This document shows positions 1 through 6,916 of a stretch of DNA of 34,651 nucleotides, one piece after another. The stretch is from an uncultured Bacteroidota bacterium (GTDB lineage Bacteria; Bacteroidota; Bacteroidia; 2-12-FULL-35-15). The stretch covers positions 1-34,651 of the forward strand of contig CAIXIP010000237.1 in assembly GCA_903919535.1 (NCBI GenBank), given 5' to 3'. How positions within the stretch are numbered: the first letter of the stretch is position 1; every line of letters starts with the position of its first letter. The translations under genes were made by a program, and so were the position numbers. Under the pieces are notes generated by a model. That model did no database searches. It was not told the origin of the DNA and saw nothing but the letters and a program-made list of their open reading frames with translations.

Positions 1-2
1 GA

Positions 3-392
3 AGTTTTATAACAGGTCAATTTTATAATAACTGTTTAAATGATTATGAATGATATAGGTTTGCCAATACAAAAAAATTTGTACCCCTTTTCGAACAAGT
101 TAAATTACATGAAAGGGAAATTGAAATTATAAAGTTAATTTGTGAAGAATATACCAATAAGGAAATTGGAGAAATATTGCACTTAAGTTACCGAACAATT
201 GATGTTTATCGTGCTTCTATTCTTGAAAAAACTGGAGCAAGAAATACAGCCGGAATAGTGATGTATGCTGTAAAAAATAATTTGGTTGAGCCCCCCCAAA
301 TAAACGCTTATCTATCCCCCCCCCCCCCCCTGCGTACAAGCATAGTTGAGCTGTCGTGTTCTTGTGCTCATTTTAAATACTCCGTTAACTAA
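3..392 (+). pseudogene. LuxR/NarL-type response regulator remnant, C-terminal DNA-binding domain, interrupted by in-frame TGA
   Basis: The frame open from base 54 reads through a helix-turn-helix of the NarL/FixJ/LuxR class: HEREIEIIKLICEEYTNKEI is followed by a recognition region with RTIDVYRASILEKTGARNT. In intact members this domain follows a phospho-receiver domain and binds promoter DNA. The same frame to the left (3-50) reads SFITGQFYNNCLNDYE, which resembles the linker seen before such domains, but a TGA at 51-53 separates the two parts. Between 54 and 176 there is no ATG, GTG or TTG, and the TTG at 177 lies inside the domain, so no sensible start exists. At the 3' end the frame runs through C7 and C15 tracts into a non-conserved tail ending at 390-392. 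The receiver half would lie left of the window. A sequencing or assembly error remains possible. Confidence 0.6.
291..330. repeat. Two cytosine homopolymers: C7 (291-297) and C15 (316-330)
   Basis: Seven and fifteen consecutive C residues lie 18 bases apart in an otherwise AT-rich segment. They fall at the end of the LuxR-type reading frame on the plus strand. On the minus strand they form G15 then G7, just beyond the meaB stop codon. Tracts like this are prone to slippage in the cell and to miscalling in sequencing. Confidence 0.9.
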
Positions 393-407
393 ACTTGGTT
401 AAAATGA

Positions 408-1313
408 TTAATGTTCAATGTTTTTTATAAACCGGTACAAATTAAAATCAGATTTCTTATAAGCTGTTTCTAATTGCTTATGTAAAACTTGCTTCGATAC
501 ATTTTTCATTCGCTGATTTTGAATCAAACGATAAGCTTTTTCTACCAATAGATAAGGGCGTTTAGTGTTCACTCCCTTGGTAGTATGTCTGTTAATTGCA
601 TCAATCAATTCATCTACGCCTTCATAACTTGTAGCTACAGATTTTATTACTGGAATGTTCCAATCTGTATTTGGTTTAGAATGCACTAATTGCACTAAAT
701 TTTTCAAAAATGTATTAGCTCCATCTCTGTCAGATTTATTCACAACAAAAATATCTGCAATTTCCATTACACCTGATTTCAAAGCTTGCACTTCATCGCC
801 TGCTTCAGGAACTAAAACTAAAACTGTTGTATCAGCCAAGCCAACAATTTCAACTTCACTTTGTCCAACCCCTACAGTTTCAACAATTATATAATCAAAT
901 GTAAATGCACGCATCACATCAACAATTTCAATTGTCTTTGCTGATAATCCCCCTAAAGAACCTCGGGTAGCCAGTGATCGAATAAATACATTTTCATTTG
1001 TAAAATGTTCCGCCATTCGTAATCTGTCACCAAGTAAAGAGCCATAATTAAATGGTGATGTAGGATCAATGGCAATCACACCAACTGATTTTCCTTGAGT
1101 TGTAAGTTTTTTAATTACTGCATTAATCAATGTGCTTTTTCCTGCGCCTGGAGGACCAGTAACACCAATAACAGGGATGTTTTGATTGAAATTTAGTGAA
1201 GTTAAAATTTCTTCGTAGCCCTCTAATTCGTTTTCAACAATAGTAATACAACGTGCAAGCGATTTTTTATCACCCTTTTGTAATTGTTCAATAAGTGTTT
1301 TTGTAACTGACAT
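408..1313 (-). CDS. meaB: Methylmalonyl-CoA mutase-associated GTPase MeaB (ArgK family)
   Basis: This is a cytoplasmic G3E-family GTPase of 301 residues, normal for MeaB. MeaB proteins gate cofactor loading and protect adenosylcobalamin-dependent methylmalonyl-CoA mutase. Visible motifs are the P-loop GPPGAGKS (residues 53-60), AIDPTSP (81-87), ETVGVGQSE (145-153) and the guanine-specificity motif NKSD (192-195). I chose the ATG at 1313, because the longer frame back to 1391 adds 26 non-conserved residues and would overlap the divergent glycosyltransferase start. A TATATTTG promoter element lies seven bases upstream of this ATG. The mutase subunit genes that often neighbour meaB are not in the window. 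The 3' end faces the decayed LuxR-type gene and its C tracts. Confidence 0.93.
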   Translation of the reverse strand: MSVTKTLIEQLQKGDKKSLARCITIVENELEGYEEILTSLNFNQNIPVIGVTGPPGAGKSTLINAVIKKLTTQGKSVGVIAIDPTSPFNYGSLLGDRLRMAEHFTNENVFIRSLATRGSLGGLSAKTIEIVDVMRAFTFDYIIVETVGVGQSEVEIVGLADTTVLVLVPEAGDEVQALKSGVMEIADIFVVNKSDRDGANTFLKNLVQLVHSKPNTDWNIPVIKSVATSYEGVDELIDAINRHTTKGVNTKRPYLLVEKAYRLIQNQRMKNVSKQVLHKQLETAYKKSDFNLYRFIKNIEH

Positions 1314-1320
1314 GGTTACA

Positions 1321-1328
1321 CAAATATA
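1321..1328 (-). promoter_or_regulatory. Candidate Bacteroidota -7 element for meaB
   Basis: Read on the minus strand this is TATATTTG, an exact match to TAnnTTTG. It ends seven bases before the meaB ATG, so the transcript would have almost no leader. No convincing -33 TTTG is seen at the usual spacing. Confidence 0.4.
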
Positions 1329-1342
1329 GCAGATAATTTTAG

Positions 1343-1350
1343 TACTTTTG
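1343..1350 (+). promoter_or_regulatory. Candidate Bacteroidota -7 element for the GT2 gene
   Basis: TACTTTTG matches TAnnTTTG and lies about 30 bases before the ATG at 1382. With the meaB element it forms a compact back-to-back divergent promoter. No clear -33 element is visible. Confidence 0.4.
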
Positions 1351-1381
1351 TTTGCAACAAAACATATTTCAAGAACCGCAA

Positions 1382-2134
1382 ATGCTGCCACTATCAGTTG
1401 TAATTATCACTTTTAACGAAGAAAAAAATATTGCACGTTGCCTTGATTCCATTCAAGGTATTGCTGATGATATTGTGGTAGTTGATTCTTTTTCAACGGA
1501 TAAAACGGAAGAGATTTGTAAAAAGTATAAGGTTAATTTCGTTCAATGTAAATGGCAAGGATATTCTTTAACAAAAAATTTCGCGAATCAGCTTGCAAAA
1601 AATGATTGGATATTATCATTAGATGCTGATGAAGTTTTATCTGATGAGTTGAAACAATCTGTTTTAAAAGTAAAGAAAGAGGGTTTACTCATAACCGCGA
1701 AATTTAATCGTTTAACAAATTATTGTGGACATTGGATAAAACATTGTGGTTGGTATCCTGATGTTAAAGTTCGAATGTTTGACAGAAGAATAACACTATG
1801 GGAGGGAACCATACATGAAGAATTAAAGTTTTCGGAAGATATATCTTTAGTTCACTTGGCTGGAGATTGTTTGCATTACAGTTATTATACACTTGAACAG
1901 CATTATAAACAAGCTGATAAATTTACAAGTATTGCTGCACAGGATTTGTTTTCACAAGGCAAAAAAGCTTCAGTTCTAAAATTAATTGTCAGTCCTATTA
2001 TTAAATTTCTCCGAGATTATATTTTTAATCTTGGCTTTTTGGATGGGAGTGCCGGGTTTACTGTTTGCAAAATCTCTGCATATGCTACTTTTTTAAAGTA
2101 TAAAAAATTACGAAATATTTATAAGCCATCGTGA
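1382..2134 (+). CDS. Glycosyltransferase family 2, WaaE/KdtX-like
   Basis: This 250-residue cytoplasmic or peripheral-membrane enzyme has the GT2 GT-A fold start LPLSVVIITFNEEKNIARCL, the nucleotide-binding stretch DDIVVVDSFSTDKT (residues 29-42) and the metal-binding DADE (81-84). A segment with WYPDVKVRMFDRR followed by a WEGTIHEEL motif is typical of the WaaE/KdtX branch, which adds a sugar to the LPS core. The exact sugar cannot be read from sequence. The ATG at 1382 is preferred over a TTG at 1352, because the conserved domain begins at once after it and the promoter element fits. The stop overlaps the next start (GTGA at 2131-2134), so it is probably translationally coupled to the GT9 gene. 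Confidence 0.85.
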   Translation: MLPLSVVIITFNEEKNIARCLDSIQGIADDIVVVDSFSTDKTEEICKKYKVNFVQCKWQGYSLTKNFANQLAKNDWILSLDADEVLSDELKQSVLKVKKEGLLITAKFNRLTNYCGHWIKHCGWYPDVKVRMFDRRITLWEGTIHEELKFSEDISLVHLAGDCLHYSYYTLEQHYKQADKFTSIAAQDLFSQGKKASVLKLIVSPIIKFLRDYIFNLGFLDGSAGFTVCKISAYATFLKYKKLRNIYKPS

Positions 2135-3147
2135 GTTCCAAACTTGACATAAAACGTATTATTATTAGTCGTACCGATGCTATAGGTGATGTGATTTTAA
2201 CACTTCCTGTTTGTGGTTTGATCAAAAAATATTATCCCGAAGCGAAAGTTATTTTCTTGGGTCGAACATACACGGAGGCTATTATTAATTGTTGTGAATT
2301 TGTTGATGAGTTTGTGAATGTTGATGAGATCTTATGTTTGGATGATGCATCTGCCATAGCGAAACTTAAAGCATTAAATGCAGATACTTTGATTCATGTT
2401 TTTCCAAACAAAAGGATTGCACAGTTTGCTAGAAAGGCTAAAATTAAAAATCGCATAGGAACTGCCAATCGTTTGTATCATTGGGGAAATGTAAATAAAT
2501 TAGTAAAGTTGAGTAGAAAAAATTCAACGTTGCATGAGTCACAGTTGAATTGTAAACTGTTGAGTCCACTTGGGATAAATAGTGTTCCAACATTACAAGA
2601 ACTTACTAATTTTATTGGCTTTACAAAAATTTCTTCGTTAAATAATTTTTCATCAGAATTATTAGATCCAGCTAGGACCAACATAATTCTTCATCCGAAA
2701 TCGAACGCCAGTGCACGTGAGTGGAGCTTAGGGAATTATAAAGCATTAATAGATTTGTTATCTCCAGAAAAATATAAAATATTTATTAGTGGTACAGATA
2801 AGGAAAAAATAATTTTAAGTGATTGGATAAAGACATTACCATTACACGTAATTGATATAACTGGAAAGTTTTCTTTAGAAGAATTTATTTCATTTATTAG
2901 TAAAGCACAATTTCTGGTTGCTGCAAGTACAGGTCCTTTGCATATTGCGGCAGCAATAGGGATTGGAGCAATTGGTATATACCCGCCCATTAAACCAATG
3001 CATCCTGGCCGATGGAAACCTATCGGTAAAAAGGCAAACTATGTTTGTATCGATAAATTATGTAACAATTGCAGGAATGATCCTCACCAATGTTTGTGCA
3101 TGGATAAAGTCGCTGCATTGGAAGTTGCAAAATTATTGGTAAATTAA
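2131..3147 (+). CDS. Glycosyltransferase family 9, ADP-heptose:LPS heptosyltransferase-like
   Basis: The product has 338 residues, usual for this family of GT-B enzymes that transfer heptose or a related sugar to the LPS inner core at the cytoplasmic face. The N-terminal ISRTDAIGDVILTLP and, in the second half, ILHPKSNASAREWSLGNY and AASTGPLHIAAAIG are family hallmarks of the donor-binding site. A cysteine cluster (CIDKLCNNC ... CLC) near the C terminus is common in GT9 proteins. The start is GTG at 2131, overlapping the stop of the GT2 gene. The stop shares the palindrome TTAA (3144-3147) with the stop of the convergent O-antigen ligase gene. Acceptor and donor are not determined. Confidence 0.85.
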   Translation: MSSKLDIKRIIISRTDAIGDVILTLPVCGLIKKYYPEAKVIFLGRTYTEAIINCCEFVDEFVNVDEILCLDDASAIAKLKALNADTLIHVFPNKRIAQFARKAKIKNRIGTANRLYHWGNVNKLVKLSRKNSTLHESQLNCKLLSPLGINSVPTLQELTNFIGFTKISSLNNFSSELLDPARTNIILHPKSNASAREWSLGNYKALIDLLSPEKYKIFISGTDKEKIILSDWIKTLPLHVIDITGKFSLEEFISFISKAQFLVAASTGPLHIAAAIGIGAIGIYPPIKPMHPGRWKPIGKKANYVCIDKLCNNCRNDPHQCLCMDKVAALEVAKLLVN

Positions 3148-4718
3148 TTTTCCTTTCGTGGTTGAAGAAATAGAAAAAAAGAATTAAAGAAAGCATAAAA
3201 TGTGACACCAGCCTGTGTTTCAAGGGTATCCTCTGTAAAAAACGAGATCAAAGAAATGATAAAAAATGTGATGTATAAAAAATTAAATATCATATTAAGT
3301 TTGAACATCGGATAAAATAAGGTGAATAAGAACCACAACAAACCTATTATTCCAAATGCAACAGCAAATGATAAATATTGATTGTGTGAACGAAGTTGAA
3401 GTTCTTTTTTTAAAGTGGAATTAGATTTTGAATATTGTTCATCAAATGATTTCTGAACATCACCTGTTCCAACTCCAATAAATAAATTGTTTTTAATGAT
3501 TCCGATTGCTGCTTTCCAATATTCGAAACGCTGTGCAAGTGAATGTCCGTTTGCATCACCATCTTTCTTATATTCATTTATTTCCCACAATGTGGAATAT
3601 AGTCGCCCTTGCAAACTACTTACGTTAACGTTATTAACGTTTGCGGCTCCACGTTCAACAGCTTTTATTTCTCCATCTGTTAGTGAGTTTACTGCATCAG
3701 CATCTTTTTTTAATCCCTTGGAAGTTAAGAAACGTATCAATGTATAGCGCAATTCATTTCCCTTCAAATCTTTCGTGTTATATCGTATCGAACTTCTTAA
3801 ATTCCATGATTGTTCGAGTTCATTTTCGCAGACATAGATCCAAATTAAATTCCCATTTTCATATTGGTTGTTGTTGAGGTTATGTTGATACCTATTTCCA
3901 TGGGAGGTAAAATTTATCAAGGCATTTAAATTTACTTTTTCTGCCTGAATGTTAATTTTTTTGAATTCAGAATTTATATAAATATATGTACTTGCAAGGA
4001 GGATAGAAATACTTAACAAGTAGGCATATTTGAAAATAGGTTTAGTTGATTTTAAAACAAAATAGGTTCCGATAATAAAGGTAGTTATTGTTAAAACAGA
4101 TAAACCAGTTAAGGATTCCATAATTACTAAAAATGTGCACAACCAAATAATGACGGAAGCCCATGCATATTTTTTTATTTTATCATTAGCGTAAAAAAAG
4201 AAATATGCTGAAACCATTATCGCAACACAAATAAGTAAGGCAAAGCGAATGTGAGAAATAAAAATAGAAATGTTTCTCACGTCAATGATCTGACGATGAA
4301 TAATGCCTGTCAAAAGAAGAATACTTATTATTGTTCCAAGAACTATTGAGGCAATAAAAACGAATAGAATATTTTCAAATGTTTTTTTTGAAGGTCGTTT
4401 TGAAGTTGAAAGAATTAAGGGAAGAATTAATAAAGGCCCCTTGATACGAATATCTTTAAATGCATAATTAAGGTCAGTAGAGTAAATTAGTCCAACAAGA
4501 TGAAGTATTAGCAAAGAAATTAAAATGAGAGCGGGTTTGTTTTTCCAAAAGCTAATAAATTTGTTTTTAAGATTTCCTTCTAAACCCCAATTACATACCA
4601 AAATTATTTGAGCAAGACTCATCAAAAATTTTGATAATGGCATCCCAATCACTAAAAGAGCTAGTGCGAAAACATAAATTGATTGATGATATTTTTCTGG
4701 GAGTAATGATTTCATCAT
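3144..4718 (-). CDS. O-antigen ligase / Wzy_C-family polytopic membrane protein
   Basis: The product has 524 residues with many hydrophobic helices in the N-terminal half, then a soluble region of about 140 residues (roughly 255-395), then a short conserved block and final helices. The block QRFEYWKAAIGIIKNN-FIGVGTGD (from about 396) plus RSHNQYLSFAVAFGIIG (from 443) is the signature of the Wzy_C family, which joins O-antigen or other glycans to lipid A-core in the periplasm or polymerises them. Placement next to two LPS glycosyltransferases supports a WaaL-like ligase, although a polymerase cannot be excluded. It is convergent with the GT9 gene and overlaps it by four bases. The start is a double Met (MMKS). 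Confidence 0.75.
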   Translation of the reverse strand: MMKSLLPEKYHQSIYVFALALLVIGMPLSKFLMSLAQIILVCNWGLEGNLKNKFISFWKNKPALILISLLILHLVGLIYSTDLNYAFKDIRIKGPLLILPLILSTSKRPSKKTFENILFVFIASIVLGTIISILLLTGIIHRQIIDVRNISIFISHIRFALLICVAIMVSAYFFFYANDKIKKYAWASVIIWLCTFLVIMESLTGLSVLTITTFIIGTYFVLKSTKPIFKYAYLLSISILLASTYIYINSEFKKINIQAEKVNLNALINFTSHGNRYQHNLNNNQYENGNLIWIYVCENELEQSWNLRSSIRYNTKDLKGNELRYTLIRFLTSKGLKKDADAVNSLTDGEIKAVERGAANVNNVNVSSLQGRLYSTLWEINEYKKDGDANGHSLAQRFEYWKAAIGIIKNNLFIGVGTGDVQKSFDEQYSKSNSTLKKELQLRSHNQYLSFAVAFGIIGLLWFLFTLFYPMFKLNMIFNFLYITFFIISLISFFTEDTLETQAGVTFYAFFNSFFLFLQPRKEN

Positions 4719-4762
4719 ATTAATTGAGAACGCAAAAATGTGAAATAAATTGCATCAGAAAA

Positions 4763-5593
4763 CTATAGTGCAAGGTGCTTTGATTTTAGTGTTTTTCCAA
4801 AGAAAATGCTTGCAGCTGTATTGAAATTTTCGGGAGAATCGGTGGTGTAAAATTCAATCTTCCCACCTTTGCTGCATTTTTTTTCAATTTCAGGATGTCG
4901 GCTTAAATAATCAGTCAATCCTTTTCCAACAATTTCACCTTGGGAAAGGATTGTTATGTTTTCGGGTAAGTGTTTTTTGATCTTATTTATGAGTAACGGA
5001 TAATGTGTACAGCCAAGAATTATAGTATCAATTTCTTTGTCTTTTATTAAGAGTGAATCTAAATTTTTCTTAATAAAAAAGTCTGCTCCATCACTTTCAA
5101 ATTCATTGTTTTCGACTAATGAAACCCACATTGGACAAGCTTCTTGATGGACAATTAGTTGGGGGTAAAACTTTTCAATTTCAATTGGATATGAATTTGA
5201 AGTAACTGTTCCCATTGTTCCTAAAACGCCTACATGGCCTGTTTTTGTATATTTGCCAACTATTTCAGTAGTTGGACGAATTACCCCTAGGACCCTTTTG
5301 TCAGGTGCAATTCTAGGTAGATCTTTTTGTTGTATGGTACGTAATGCTTTTGCAGAAGCGGTATTGCAAGCCAATATAACTAATTCGCAACCCATGTTAA
5401 ATAATTGTTCCACACATTCCAGTGTGTATTGGTAAACAGTTTCATATGAGCGTGAACCATATGGAGATCGTGCATTATCACCTAAGTATACGTAATCGTA
5501 CTCAGGTAATTGTTTTACAATTTCCTTTAAAACTGTAAGTCCTCCATATCCGGAATCAAATACGCCAATTGGTTTTTTTTGTGAATCGTTCAC
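4763..5593 (-). CDS. murI: Glutamate racemase MurI
   Basis: This is a cytoplasmic enzyme that makes D-glutamate for peptidoglycan. The 276 residues show FDSGYGGLT (12-20), LGDNARSPYG, the catalytic cysteine in ACNTAS (Cys76), GVLGTMGTVTS, and the second catalytic cysteine in GCTHYPLL (Cys195). All key residues are present and the length is normal. The start is GTG at 5593, since no in-frame ATG exists before the conserved region and a stop lies shortly upstream. The gene follows the ompH pair, as is common in Bacteroidota, but a strong terminator (5641-5679) and a TACTTTTG element (5622-5629) lie between, so it probably has its own transcript. Confidence 0.96.
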   Translation of the reverse strand: MNDSQKKPIGVFDSGYGGLTVLKEIVKQLPEYDYVYLGDNARSPYGSRSYETVYQYTLECVEQLFNMGCELVILACNTASAKALRTIQQKDLPRIAPDKRVLGVIRPTTEIVGKYTKTGHVGVLGTMGTVTSNSYPIEIEKFYPQLIVHQEACPMWVSLVENNEFESDGADFFIKKNLDSLLIKDKEIDTIILGCTHYPLLINKIKKHLPENITILSQGEIVGKGLTDYLSRHPEIEKKCSKGGKIEFYTTDSPENFNTAASIFFGKTLKSKHLAL

Positions 5594-5621
5594 GATATCA
5601 TTTATTATTATTTAATTAAAT

Positions 5622-5629
5622 CAAAAGTA
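5622..5629 (-). promoter_or_regulatory. Candidate Bacteroidota -7 element for murI
   Basis: On the minus strand this reads TACTTTTG (TAnnTTTG), about 28 bases before the murI GTG and just past the terminator of the ompH genes. No clear -33 element is seen. Confidence 0.4.
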
Positions 5630-5640
5630 ATAAATAAAAA

Positions 5641-5679
5641 GAAAAACCCTGTTTCAGTATTATTGAAACAGGGTTTTTC
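5641..5679 (-). terminator. Intrinsic terminator downstream of the ompH pair
   Basis: A perfect 16-bp stem (5641-5656 with 5664-5679, core CCCTGTTTCA) closes a 7-base loop. In the minus direction it is followed by a U-rich tail and lies 16 bases past the ompH stop codon. The T run inside the stem makes it potentially bidirectional. Confidence 0.85.
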
Positions 5680-5695
5680 TTTTGAAATTTTAAAA

Positions 5696-6241
5696 TTATT
5701 TTTTAGGAGGAACAGGTGTGTTTGCTACAGGAAGAGTAATCCCAAGCTTTTTAATTACCAATCCAATTATGTCTTCAGTTGGCTCCATGTATAAAACCAA
5801 CCCAGTGCTCGTATCTAACACATATTTATAACCAGCTTCTTTTGCAACTTGGTCAATTGCCTTTTTTGCTTTTTCATAAACAGGTTTAGAAAGTTCAGCA
5901 CTTTTCTTTTGGTAATCAGTTTGTGCTTGTTGTTGGAAATCCTGGATACGTTGATTTAAGTCATTTAATTCTTTTTCTTTAGCAGCACGAACTACCTCAG
6001 GCATATCTTTTGATTTTGCCTGATATTCTTCATATTTAGTCTGTAATTCAGTTTGCATTGCAGTAACTTGATCCTGTAACTGTTTTGAATAATCCTGAAC
6101 AGCCAATTGTGCCGTTTTAGATTCTGGCATTAACGTAATTAACGAATCCAGATTTATATGAGCAATTTTTTGTGCATTTGCGGTAAAAGAACCCATTATC
6201 ACAGTAAGTCCTACAACTATTAATTTAAAAGTATTCTTCAT
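5696..6241 (-). CDS. OmpH/Skp-family periplasmic chaperone (second copy)
   Basis: This 181-residue protein has a signal peptide ending near FTANAQ, the conserved KIAHINLDSLITLMPE entry strand, a long charged Gln/Lys/Glu-rich coiled coil (about residues 50-120) and the closing KAIDQVAKEAGYKYVLD segment. Skp-like proteins are trimeric periplasmic chaperones that carry unfolded outer-membrane proteins to the BAM complex. It lies 55 bases downstream of a paralogue and downstream of bamA, so the three are probably co-transcribed. A Pro-rich C-terminal tail (TPVPPKK) is not part of the core fold. The strong terminator follows. Confidence 0.9.
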   Translation of the reverse strand: MKNTFKLIVVGLTVIMGSFTANAQKIAHINLDSLITLMPESKTAQLAVQDYSKQLQDQVTAMQTELQTKYEEYQAKSKDMPEVVRAAKEKELNDLNQRIQDFQQQAQTDYQKKSAELSKPVYEKAKKAIDQVAKEAGYKYVLDTSTGLVLYMEPTEDIIGLVIKKLGITLPVANTPVPPKK

Positions 6242-6296
6242 CTTGATTATTTATTTGGTTTATAAAATTTTGGTAAAAGTATAAAATATTTATGAA

Positions 6297-6857
6297 TTAT
6301 TTTTTAGTTCCTGATCCGGTTTTTGTTCCTGTACTACCACTTTTGTAACCTAAATTCTCCAACACATCATCACTTTTATCAAATTTTGAATTTGCATAAA
6401 GCATTGTCAGATCACTTGATTTGTCAAATATTATTGCGTAGCCGCCTTTTTCTGCTACAGATTTGATTGCATTATAAACTTTATCCTGAATCGGTTTTAC
6501 CAACTCCTGACGTTTTTTGAATAATTCACCATCAACTCCGAAGCGTTGTTTTTGAAGGTCTTTCGCTTCTTTTTCTTTTGCAACAATGTCAGCTTCGCGC
6601 TTCTTCTTCATATCTTCAGTTAACAAAATTTGTTCGGCTTGGTATGCTTTGTACATTTTATCAATTTCTGCATATTTTGCTTCAATTTCTTTTTGCCATT
6701 GAATGGAAGTTTTGTCTAATTCAGCTTGTGCAGCTTTGTATTCAGGGATTTGGCCTAAGATAAATTCTGTATCAACGTAAGCGATTTTTTGTGCCTGAGC
6801 GAATGTAGCTGCACTTGTGGCAAGCACTAAAGCTACAATTAAAACTAATTTTTTCAT
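6297..6857 (-). CDS. OmpH/Skp-family periplasmic chaperone (first copy)
   Basis: The 186-residue product starts with a signal peptide (cleavage near TFAQAQ), then the family motif KIAYVDTEFILGQIPEYK, a helical coiled-coil arm rich in Lys/Glu (roughly 55-125), and IKSVAEKGGYAIIFDKSSD. It is a paralogue of the downstream 181-residue protein; the two match in domain order but are clearly diverged. The C-terminal tail is Gly/Thr/Lys-rich (TGTKTGSGTKK) and probably disordered. The gene is 59 bases downstream of bamA, consistent with a chaperone serving BamA-dependent outer-membrane protein assembly. Confidence 0.9.
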   Translation of the reverse strand: MKKLVLIVALVLATSAATFAQAQKIAYVDTEFILGQIPEYKAAQAELDKTSIQWQKEIEAKYAEIDKMYKAYQAEQILLTEDMKKKREADIVAKEKEAKDLQKQRFGVDGELFKKRQELVKPIQDKVYNAIKSVAEKGGYAIIFDKSSDLTMLYANSKFDKSDDVLENLGYKSGSTGTKTGSGTKK

Positions 6858-6916
6858 TTTTGCTTTTGTTTATTAATTATTTAAACTGCTAAATGTGTGG
6901 CGAATTTAGTAAATTT

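Noticed and set aside
1352-1381. Upstream TTG start for the GT2 gene and 26-residue N-terminal extension of meaB
   Set aside because: Both extensions are non-conserved, would make the divergent genes overlap, and run through their own candidate promoters.
3487-3877. Plus-strand open frames of 78-86 codons inside the O-antigen ligase gene
   Set aside because: They lie antisense to a well-supported coding sequence and show no domain, signal peptide or ribosome-binding context.
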